This document shows, one piece after another, positions 24,157-30,914 of a stretch of 64,000 nucleotides of DNA. A model generated the notes under the pieces. That model ran no database searches. It saw only the letters and a list, made by a program, of their open reading frames with translations, and was not told the DNA's origin. A program made the position numbers and the translations under genes. How positions within the stretch are numbered: position 1 is the first letter of the stretch; each line of letters opens with the position of its first letter. This DNA is from FEN-1219 sp036563665. GTDB lineage: Bacteria; Pseudomonadota; Gammaproteobacteria; Steroidobacterales; Rariloculaceae. The DNA lies in NCBI GenBank assembly GCA_036563665.1, contig DATCLY010000043.1, forward strand, positions 1 through 64,000, written 5' to 3'.

Positions 24157-24226
24157 ATCGCGGCTGGAAAGCCGCTCCCACAGGCTTCGTTCGACGCCCG
24201 GGCGGGAGCGGCTTTCCAGCCGCGAT
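24157..24226. repeat. Inverted REP pair (REPIN-like)
   Basis: Two perfectly complementary 23-base arms, 24157-24179 and 24204-24226, enclose a 24-bp spacer. The core of each arm is GCGGCTGGAAAGCCGCTCCC or its complement. Single relatives lie at 8770-8789 and 62091-62114. Such paired palindromes are typical of REP elements moved by RAYT transposases; no RAYT is in the window. As RNA it could also end the dgt transcript, since CTTCTCTCTC follows. Confidence 0.85.
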
Positions 24227-24257
24227 CTTCTCTCTCTAGAATGCGCTGGTGTCACCG

Positions 24258-24971
24258 ATGCCCGCCCACGACATCCCCGCCCGCGAGCGGTTGATCTTCG
24301 CGCTCGACGTGCCGAGCTTCGCGGCGGCCCGCCCGCTCGTCGAGCGGCTCGGCGACGCCGTCCAGTTCTACAAGATCGGGCTCGAGCTCGCCATGTCGGG
24401 CGAGTACTTCGACCTCATGCGGTGGCTCATCGAGCGCGACAAGAAAGTGTTCGCGGACGTGAAGCTGTACGACATCCCGGCCACGGTCGCGAGGGCCGTG
24501 CGTCAGCTCGCGCGCAGCGGCGCCACCTTCTGCACCGTGCACGGCGAGCGCGGCGTCACCGAGGCCGCGGCCGCGGAGAAGGGCGACACGCTCAAGATCC
24601 TCGCCGTCACCGTGCTCACGAGCGTCGAGCAACGCGACCTCGAGCAGGTGGGCATCACGGCCGATCTCGCCACGCTCGCCATGCGGCGCGCGGAGGTGGC
24701 CGTCGCGAGCGGCTGCGACGGCGTGATCGCCTCCGGCCACGAGGCGGCGGCGCTGCGCGCGCGGCTCGGGCCCGGGCCGCTGATCGTCACGCCGGGCATC
24801 CGGCCCGCCGCGCAGCGCGGCACCGACGACCAGAAGCGCGTCATGGGGCCCGCCGAGGCGCTGCGGGCCGGCGCGGACTACATCGTGGTGGGCCGCCCCA
24901 TCCGAGACGCCGCCGATCCCTACGCCGCCGCCGTCGCCATCCAGGACGAGATCGCCGCCGCCGTCGCATGA
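24258..24971 (+). CDS. pyrF: Orotidine 5'-phosphate decarboxylase
   Basis: Decarboxylates OMP to UMP, the last step of de novo pyrimidine synthesis. The protein (237 residues from ATG 24258; a GTG at 24249 would add three) has FALDVPSF near the start, the catalytic DVKLYDIPATV at about 64-74 with the lysine-aspartate array, and the phosphate-binding TPGIRP and VVGRPIRDAADP at the C-terminal end. No good ribosome site separates the two starts. Its stop overlaps the next start as ATGA. Confidence 0.96.
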   Translation: MPAHDIPARERLIFALDVPSFAAARPLVERLGDAVQFYKIGLELAMSGEYFDLMRWLIERDKKVFADVKLYDIPATVARAVRQLARSGATFCTVHGERGVTEAAAAEKGDTLKILAVTVLTSVEQRDLEQVGITADLATLAMRRAEVAVASGCDGVIASGHEAAALRARLGPGPLIVTPGIRPAAQRGTDDQKRVMGPAEALRAGADYIVVGRPIRDAADPYAAAVAIQDEIAAAVA

Positions 24972-26218
24972 CGGACGCCGAGCGCGAGCTTCGCGAACGC
25001 CTGCGCCGCATGAAGCTCGTCGCCACGGGGCTCCTCGTGGCCATGGCGGGGCTCTACGTCGTCACGAGCCTCGCGCTCGCGCGCTACCCGGCGCTCGGCT
25101 GGGTGCGCGCCTTCGCGGAGGCGGCCATGATCGGCGGGCTCGCGGACTGGTTCGCCGTCACGGCGCTGTTCCGCCGCCCGCTCGGGCTGCCGATCCCGCA
25201 CACGGCCATCGTGCCCACGCGCAAGGACGAGATCGGGCGCGCGCTCGCCCGCTTCGTTCGCGACCATTTCCTCGTGCGCGAGGCCATCGAGCGCCGCCTG
25301 GCCCGCGTGGACCTCGCGAGCCGCATCGGCGCGTGGCTCGATCAGGAGGCGACGGCCGCGCGGCTCGCGCGCGACACGAGCCGCGCGCTCGACTGGTCGA
25401 TGCAGGCGGTGGACAGCGCAGAGCTGCGCACGGCCGTGAAGGACAGCCTGCGCGAGGCGCTCGACCAGGCGCCGCTGCACGTGGCGCTCGCCCTGCTCGT
25501 CGACGTGCTGCGCTCGGAGAATCACGCCCAGGCGCTCATCGACCAGCTCGTGCAGTTCGGGCGCGACCAGCTCGACGCGCACCGCGACGACATCCGCCGG
25601 CGCATCGGCGAGCGCAGCCCGTGGTGGCTGCCCAAGTTCGTGGACGAGCACATCTACGATCAGCTCGTGGGAGAGTTCGAGCGGATCCTGAACGAGATCG
25701 GCACCAACCCCGAGCACCCGGCGCGCGTCGGCCTAAACGAGCGGCTCGAAACCCTGCGGCGCGGCCTCGCGGAGGACCCGGCCCTCATCGAGAAAGCGCG
25801 CGCGCTCCAGCACGAGTTCCTCGAGCACCCGACGGTGCACGCGTACGTGCGCGACCTCTGGGACCGCATCCGCGCGTACCTGCACGAGTCGTTCACGTCG
25901 CCGCAGTCCACGCTCCGGACGGGGCTCGAGCGGGAGATCAGGAGCATCGGCCGGTCGATCGCCGCGGACCCCGAGGTGGGCGCGCGGCTCAACCACTGGC
26001 TCAAGGAAGGGCTGATCTATCTCGTCGAGAACTATCGCAACAGCCTGTCGGAGATCATCTCCGAGACCGTGGCGCACTGGGACCCGAAAGCCACCGCCGC
26101 CCGCGTGGAGCTGCACATCGGCAGCGACCTGCAGTACATCCGCGTGAACGGCACGCTCGTGGGCGGGCTCGTGGGCGTGCTGATCTACGCGGGCTCGCGC
26201 GCGCTCGCCCTCTCCTGA
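24968..26218 (+). CDS. DUF445 membrane protein (YjiN-like)
   Basis: Conserved inner-membrane protein of unknown function, 416 residues, related to E. coli YjiN. A membrane helix near the N-terminus (about 16-36) is followed by the family motif AMIGGLADWFAVTALFRRPLGL, quoted here in part as GGLADWFAVTALF, then a long charged helical region and a final hydrophobic segment LVGGLVGVLIYAGSRAL. It is coupled to pyrF by ATGA. Its last 34 bases overlap, tail to tail, the end of the acyl-CoA ligase gene on the other strand. Confidence 0.9.
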   Translation: MTDAERELRERLRRMKLVATGLLVAMAGLYVVTSLALARYPALGWVRAFAEAAMIGGLADWFAVTALFRRPLGLPIPHTAIVPTRKDEIGRALARFVRDHFLVREAIERRLARVDLASRIGAWLDQEATAARLARDTSRALDWSMQAVDSAELRTAVKDSLREALDQAPLHVALALLVDVLRSENHAQALIDQLVQFGRDQLDAHRDDIRRRIGERSPWWLPKFVDEHIYDQLVGEFERILNEIGTNPEHPARVGLNERLETLRRGLAEDPALIEKARALQHEFLEHPTVHAYVRDLWDRIRAYLHESFTSPQSTLRTGLEREIRSIGRSIAADPEVGARLNHWLKEGLIYLVENYRNSLSEIISETVAHWDPKATAARVELHIGSDLQYIRVNGTLVGGLVGVLIYAGSRALALS

Positions 26219-27891
26219 TCCTGCGCCGCGCGCGCCTTGAGCTCGCGCCGCAGCACCTTGCCCACGTTGCTCTTCGGCAGCTCCTCGATGAACTCGACGT
26301 AGCGCGGCACCTTGTATGGCGTGAGGTGCTCGCGGCAGTGCGCGAGCACGTCCTCGCGGGTGACGGTGGGGTCGGAGCGCACCACGAAGAGCTTCACGGC
26401 CTCGCCGGAGCCGCGGTCCGGCACGCCCACGGCCGCCGCCTCGACCACGCCCGGATGCCGCGCGACGACGTCCTCCACCTCGTTCGGATACACCTTGAAG
26501 CCCGAGACGACGATGACGTCCTTCTTGCGGTCTTCGATGTAGAGGAATCCGGCCGGATCCATGCGCGCCAGGTCGCCGGTGCGCAGCCACCGCCCCGGGA
26601 AGAACACGGCCTCGGTCTCCTCCGGCCGGTTCCAGTAGCCCGCCATGACCTGCGGCCCGCGGACGCAGAGCTCGCCCACCTCGCCGAGCGGCAGGTGATT
26701 GCCCTCGTCGTCGCAGATCGCGACGTCGGTCGAGGGGAACGGCAGGCCGATCGAGCCGTTGAACTCCTTCAAATCCAGCGGATTGCCGGAGACGATGGGC
26801 GACGCCTCCGTGAGGCCGTAGCCCTGCGCGATCGGCACCCCGGTCACGCGCTGCCAGCGCTCGGCCACCTCGCGCTGCACGGCCATGCCGCCGCCCATGG
26901 CCACGCGCAACGCGCTGAAGTCGAGCTCGGCGAAACCCGGCGTGCGCAGCAGCGCGTTGAACAGCGTGTTCACGCCCGTCATGAACGCGAAGCGCACCTT
27001 CGCGAGCTCGCGCACGAAGCCGCGCGTGTCGCGCGGGTCGGTGATCAGCAGGTTGTGCCCGCCGAGCTCCATGAAGCAGAACAAGTTCGCCGTGAGCGAG
27101 TAGACGTGGTAGAGCGGCAGCGGCGTCACCACGACCCCCGCGTCGTGCTCATAGAACGGCCGGGCCCATGCGGCCGCCTGGAGCGTGTTCGCGACCAGGT
27201 TGCGATGCGTGAGCATCGCGCCCTTCGAACGGCCCGTGGTGCCGCCCGTGTACTGCAGGAATGCGATGTCGCTGCCTCGCGACTCCACCGGCGTGAAGGC
27301 GCGCGCGGCGCCCTGGCGGAGCGCGTCGCGGTAGCGGATCGCCCCCGGCAGGCGCCATTCCGGCACGAGCCGCTTCACGTGCTTCACGGCGAGGTTCACG
27401 ATCGCGCGCTTCGGGAACGGAAAGAGGTCGCCGACCTCCGTGACGATCACCGTCTCGACGGCCGTGCCCGCGAGGGCGTGCTCGACGGTGTGCGCGTAGT
27501 TCTCGAGCACCACCACCGCCCGCGCCCCGCTGTCCGCGAGCTGCACCTGCAGCTCCGGCGCGGTGTAGAGGGGATTGGTGTTCACCACGATCATACCGGC
27601 CCGCAGCACGCCGAACACCGTCACGGGCGACTGCAGCAGGTTCGGCAGCATGACGGCCACGCGGTCGCCACGCTGGAGCCCGGGCAGCCCTTGCAGGAAC
27701 GCGGCGAACGCGCGCGAGAGCCGGTCCACCTCCGCGAACGTGAGCGTCACGCCCATGTTGGTGAACGCCGGCCGGTCGGCGAAGCGCTCGAGGCTCGAGT
27801 CGATGAGCGCCGTGAGCGAAGGGTAGACGTCCGGGTCGATCTCGGCCGGGACGCCGGGCGGGTAGGCCGCGAGCCAGGGCTTGGCCGTCAT
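26185..27891 (-). CDS. fadD: Long-chain fatty acyl-CoA ligase
   Basis: AMP-forming acyl-CoA synthetase that activates fatty acids for beta-oxidation or lipid synthesis. The 568 residues contain the ATP/AMP motif YTGGTTGRSKGA (about 213-224), LPLYHVYSL, the A5 motif GYGLTEASP, the hinge WLRTGDLARMD with DRKKDVIVVSGFKVYPNEVE, and the catalytic lysine in SNVGKVLRREL near the C-terminus. Ten bases separate it from the tesA stop, so TesA and the ligase probably form an operon handling acyl chains. It ends inside the 3' end of the convergent DUF445 gene. Confidence 0.93.
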   Translation of the reverse strand: MTAKPWLAAYPPGVPAEIDPDVYPSLTALIDSSLERFADRPAFTNMGVTLTFAEVDRLSRAFAAFLQGLPGLQRGDRVAVMLPNLLQSPVTVFGVLRAGMIVVNTNPLYTAPELQVQLADSGARAVVVLENYAHTVEHALAGTAVETVIVTEVGDLFPFPKRAIVNLAVKHVKRLVPEWRLPGAIRYRDALRQGAARAFTPVESRGSDIAFLQYTGGTTGRSKGAMLTHRNLVANTLQAAAWARPFYEHDAGVVVTPLPLYHVYSLTANLFCFMELGGHNLLITDPRDTRGFVRELAKVRFAFMTGVNTLFNALLRTPGFAELDFSALRVAMGGGMAVQREVAERWQRVTGVPIAQGYGLTEASPIVSGNPLDLKEFNGSIGLPFPSTDVAICDDEGNHLPLGEVGELCVRGPQVMAGYWNRPEETEAVFFPGRWLRTGDLARMDPAGFLYIEDRKKDVIVVSGFKVYPNEVEDVVARHPGVVEAAAVGVPDRGSGEAVKLFVVRSDPTVTREDVLAHCREHLTPYKVPRYVEFIEELPKSNVGKVLRRELKARAAQDQERASAREPA

Positions 27892-27901
27892 GCCGGAGGG
27901 C

Positions 27902-28516
27902 TCAGAGCAGCCCCTCGAGAACGCTCCACACGTTCTCGAGCATGCGCGGCTGGCCGGCCGCGTTCGGATGGATGCCGTCCGCCTGCATGAGGCTCGGGTC
28001 GAGCGCCACGCCTTCGAGCAGGAACGGCACGAGGGGCACGTCGTAGCGCTCCGCGAGCTCCGCGTAGACGTTGGCGAGGGCGGTGGTGTAGGCGCTGCCG
28101 TAGTTCGGCGGCAGCCGGATGCCGGCGAGCAGCACCATCGCGCCGTGGGCCTGGGCGAGCTCGATCATGCGCGCCAGGTTGTCGCGCAGCGTCTGCACGG
28201 GCAGGCCCCGGAGGCCGTCGTTGCCGCCGAGCTCGATGATCACCCACGCGGGCGCGTAGGTCTCGATGAGCTTCGGCAGACGCGCGAGGCCGCCGGCCGA
28301 GGTGTCGCCGGCGATGCTGGCGTTCACGACCTCATATTCGTACCCTTGCGTGCGCAGGCGCTCATCCAGCATCGCTACCCAGGATTGCTCCGCGGCCAGC
28401 CCGTAGCCGCTGCTCAGCGAGTCGCCTACCACGACGATCGTCGCCTCGGCCCGCGTGAGCGCGGGCGTGGAGATCAGTGCGGTCGCCGCCGCGGCCGCGA
28501 GGAAGAGTCGACGCAT
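27902..28516 (-). CDS. tesA: Arylesterase / acyl-CoA thioesterase I, GDSL family
   Basis: Periplasmic SGNH hydrolase related to E. coli TesA, active on acyl thioesters and aryl esters in that organism. The precursor of 204 residues has a signal peptide (MRRLFLAAAAATALI, cleavage near TRA-EA, residue 23). Block I is GDSLSSGYGL with the nucleophile serine, block III is GGNDGLRG, and block V is DGIHPN with catalytic Asp and His. Its ATG shares the palindrome CATG with the ATG of the divergent ybbA gene, as the E. coli pair is also divergent but less tightly packed. Confidence 0.94.
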   Translation of the reverse strand: MRRLFLAAAAATALISTPALTRAEATIVVVGDSLSSGYGLAAEQSWVAMLDERLRTQGYEYEVVNASIAGDTSAGGLARLPKLIETYAPAWVIIELGGNDGLRGLPVQTLRDNLARMIELAQAHGAMVLLAGIRLPPNYGSAYTTALANVYAELAERYDVPLVPFLLEGVALDPSLMQADGIHPNAAGQPRMLENVWSVLEGLL

Positions 28517-29213
28517 GAGCACCCGAGAGGATTTGCTGCGAGCCGAGAGCTTGACGAAAAAGGTTACCAGCCCCGAAGGCGAGCTGACCATCCTCGACGA
28601 CGTGAGCCTCGCCATCGCGCGGGGCGAGACCGCGGCCATCGTGGGGCCTTCGGGCGCGGGCAAGTCGACGCTGCTCGCGTTGCTCGCGGGCCTGGACGAG
28701 CCGTCGTCCGGGCGCGTGTGGCTGAACGGGGTGGAGCTCACGGCGCTCGACGAGGACGGGCGCGCGGCGCTGCGCAATCGCGAAGTGGGCTTCATCTTCC
28801 AGTCGTTCCACCTGTTACCGTCGCTCACGGCGCTCGAGAACGTGCTGCTGCCGCTCGAGCTCGCCGGCGCCGCCCATGCGGCCGAGCGCGCGCGCCGGGC
28901 GCTCGCCGAGGTGGGCCTCGAGCACCGTCTCAAGCACTATCCGCGGCAGCTCTCCGGCGGAGAGAAGCAGCGGGTCGCCATCGCCCGCGCGTTCGTGACG
29001 GAGCCGTCGCTGCTGTTCGCGGACGAGCCTACGGGCAACTTGGACAACAAGACGGGCGCCCGGATTCTGAACCTGCTGTTCGACCTGAACGCCGCCGCCG
29101 GCACCACGCTCGTGCTCGTCACCCACGACCTCGACGCCGCCGCCCGCTGCAACCGCATCATCGAGCTCGCCGCCGGCCGCATCGCCTCCTCCACCGCCCC
29201 CGCGCCCGCGTAA
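28515..29213 (+). CDS. ybbA: ABC transporter ATP-binding protein YbbA
   Basis: Nucleotide-binding subunit of the LolD/MacB-like group, 232 residues, cytoplasmic. Walker A is GPSGAGKS (about 45-52), the signature is LSGGEKQR, Walker B is LLFADEPTGNLD and the switch histidine lies in LVTHD. In E. coli YbbA pairs with the large permease YbbP encoded directly downstream. Here no permease follows: a 694-bp gap with repeats comes next. The permease may be elsewhere or lost. The start overlaps tesA's, so promoter and ribosome site must lie within tesA; TTCTC... shows no strong site. Confidence 0.92.
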   Translation: MSTREDLLRAESLTKKVTSPEGELTILDDVSLAIARGETAAIVGPSGAGKSTLLALLAGLDEPSSGRVWLNGVELTALDEDGRAALRNREVGFIFQSFHLLPSLTALENVLLPLELAGAAHAAERARRALAEVGLEHRLKHYPRQLSGGEKQRVAIARAFVTEPSLLFADEPTGNLDNKTGARILNLLFDLNAAAGTTLVLVTHDLDAAARCNRIIELAAGRIASSTAPAPA

Positions 29214-29311
29214 GCGGCTCGCCCCTGGGGCCGGCGTCCGCAGGCGGGCCTGTGGACGGCTTGCTGCGTGGCTCGACGGCCGAATGTGAAGACGATTCGG
29301 CGACAGCGGCA

Positions 29312-29430
29312 GGCGGACCTGCCTGACCTGGCCCCATGCGGGGACGGCGTGAATCCATCCCTGGAGCCTCGCGCGGCGCACGTCCTGTGCGCCGCGCGCC
29401 CCGCATGGGGCCAGGTCAGGCAGGTCCGCC
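29312..29430. repeat. Large palindromic repeat, copy A
   Basis: Arms of 32 bases, 29312-29343 and 29399-29430, are perfectly complementary; they begin GGCGGACCTGCC. Inside is a second hairpin, GCGCGGCGCAC (29371-29381) with its complement at 29387-29397, and a core reading ACGGCGTGAATCCATCCCTG. The core recurs in copy B on the opposite strand. Confidence 0.85.
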
Positions 29431-29571
29431 GATCCCGACCCGCGTCCCGCGCCCCGGTTTCGTGCCGCCGAAGACGAGGACCGCGAGAGACACGCCGCGG
29501 CAACACCGAGCGCCCGACGCGCCACCGACGCCTACGCGCGACACTGCACGGACGCCCAGCGCGAGCGCGCA

Positions 29572-29656
29572 GACGTCTCAGCGCGGCGCGGACGTCCAAC
29601 GCGACGCCCCGCGGACGTCAAACGCGACGCGCTGCAGACGTCGAAGAGGCGACGTG
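29572..29656. repeat. Imperfect tandem repeat, 23-bp period
   Basis: GACGTC recurs at 29572, 29591, 29614 and 29637, the last three exactly 23 bp apart, with related bases (AACGCGACGC) between them. Copies are degenerate and too few and short for a CRISPR. Confidence 0.5.
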
Positions 29657-29659
29657 GAT

Positions 29660-29752
29660 CGCGATGGCCTGCTCCAGGGCGCTCGCGCGCAGGGATGCGC
29701 GCGCGCGAGCTACAGGGACGTATTCACCGCGTCCCTGGAGCAGGCCATCGCG
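29660..29752. repeat. Large palindromic repeat, copy B
   Basis: Arms of 20 bases, 29660-29679 and 29733-29752, are perfectly complementary (CGCGATGGCCTGCTCCAGGG). An inner hairpin GCTCGCGCGC (29681-29690) pairs with 29701-29710. Read on the minus strand its core, GACGCGGTGAATACGTCCCT, closely resembles the core of copy A. Confidence 0.85.
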
Positions 29753-29907
29753 AGCCGCGTCGCCGCCCGCGATGAGGTCGACCGCGTCGCACCCGCCAGC
29801 GCCCACCCGCGTCGCGCCTGCGCACACGTCCACCCGTCGCACGCGCCACACGCAGGCGCGTCGCGCTCGGACACGCAGGCGCAACGCGCGACGAAGCAAG
29901 GAGAAGG

Positions 29908-30882
29908 TCAGACGACGCGGCGGAGGCGCTCGCCGCGGAGGTAGGCGGCGATGTTCTCGGTGACCTGGTCCAAAGCGCGCTGGCGCGCCTCCTTCGCCGC
30001 CCAGGCGATGTGGGGCGTCACGATGAGGTTCGGCAGCTCCGCCGCCGCGCGCAGCAACACGTCGTCGGGCGTCGGCGGCTCCGTCGGGAGCACGTCGATG
30101 CCGGCCCCGGCGAGGCGCCCTTCCCGCAGCGCTTCGACCAGCGCCTCGTTGTCGACCAGCGCCCCGCGGGCCGTGTTGATCAGCAGCGCGTCGCGCTTCA
30201 TGCGGCCGAGCTCCGCCCGTCCGATCATGTGGTGCGTCGCCTCCGTCAGCGGGCAGTGGAGCGTCAGCACGTCCGCCTGCTCGAGCACCGTCTCGAACGG
30301 CACGCGGCCCGACGGCACCTGGTCGGGCGCGAGCCCGCGGCGCGCGGCCACGGCCAGGCGCATGCCCAGCGACTCCCCGAGCCGCCCCACCGCCTGCCCG
30401 AGCGAGCCGTAGCCGATGATCCCGAGCGTCCGTCCCGCGAGTTCGCGGATCGGGTAGTCGAACAGCGCGAAGGAGCGGCTGCGGGTCCACTCGCCGCCCA
30501 CGACCAGCGCGTGATACCGGCCGACGTGCTGCGTGAGCCCGAGCACCAGCGCGAACACGTGCTGCACCACCGAGGTGCTGCAGTAGTCCCGGATGTTGGC
30601 GACGGCCACGCCGCGCTCGCGGGCGACGGCGGTGGCCACGTTGTCCGTGCCCGTGGCCGACACGACGATGAGCTCGAGGTCCGGAGCCCCGGCGATGGCG
30701 TCGCCGCTGATCGGCGCCTTGTTGGTGATGGCGATCTTGCAGTCGCGGATCCGCTCCGCCACCTCCGCGGGCGTCGAGTACGGGTAATACTCCGCATCGA
30801 CCAGCGCATCGAGCTTGCCGGTATCGATCCCGGGCCCGAGCGTGGCGGCGTCCAAAAAGACGGTTTTCGGTCGGGTCGCCAT
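29908..30882 (-). CDS. D-2-hydroxyacid dehydrogenase (glycerate dehydrogenase-like)
   Basis: NAD(P)-dependent D-isomer-specific 2-hydroxyacid dehydrogenase, 324 residues, cytoplasmic. The Rossmann motif GYGSLG lies near residue 152; catalytic Arg is in NTARGALVD, Glu in GIDVLPTEPP and His in PHIAWA. These fit hydroxypyruvate reductase/glycerate dehydrogenase better than lactate dehydrogenase, but substrate is not certain. The ATG at 30882 begins MATRPKT; the frame continues open upstream through ppc but is not coding there. It is separated from ppc by 32 bp on the same strand. Confidence 0.9.
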   Translation of the reverse strand: MATRPKTVFLDAATLGPGIDTGKLDALVDAEYYPYSTPAEVAERIRDCKIAITNKAPISGDAIAGAPDLELIVVSATGTDNVATAVARERGVAVANIRDYCSTSVVQHVFALVLGLTQHVGRYHALVVGGEWTRSRSFALFDYPIRELAGRTLGIIGYGSLGQAVGRLGESLGMRLAVAARRGLAPDQVPSGRVPFETVLEQADVLTLHCPLTEATHHMIGRAELGRMKRDALLINTARGALVDNEALVEALREGRLAGAGIDVLPTEPPTPDDVLLRAAAELPNLIVTPHIAWAAKEARQRALDQVTENIAAYLRGERLRRVV

Positions 30883-30914
30883 GGCGACCAAGCTTACACC
30901 ACGGCGGCGCGCGC

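Larger units (their letters stand above)
29214..29907. other. Gene-free stretch with palindromic and tandem repeats
   Basis: No credible gene was found in these 694 bp. Open frames here translate to arginine-rich, low-complexity sequence on both strands, as expected of GC-rich non-coding DNA. The stretch holds two large palindromes (29312-29430 and 29660-29752) and an imperfect 23-bp tandem repeat (29572-29656). The end nearest the dehydrogenase gene has short CGCAGGCGC repeats. Confidence 0.7.

Noticed and set aside
29572..29656. Possible CRISPR array
   Set aside because: Repeats are degenerate, spaced without unique spacers of constant length, and no cas genes are nearby.
29281..29963. Arginine-rich small proteins encoded in the gap after ybbA
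   Set aside because: Several overlapping frames on both strands give similar Arg/Ala-rich sequence, the start codons lack ribosome sites, and palindromes explain the base pattern.
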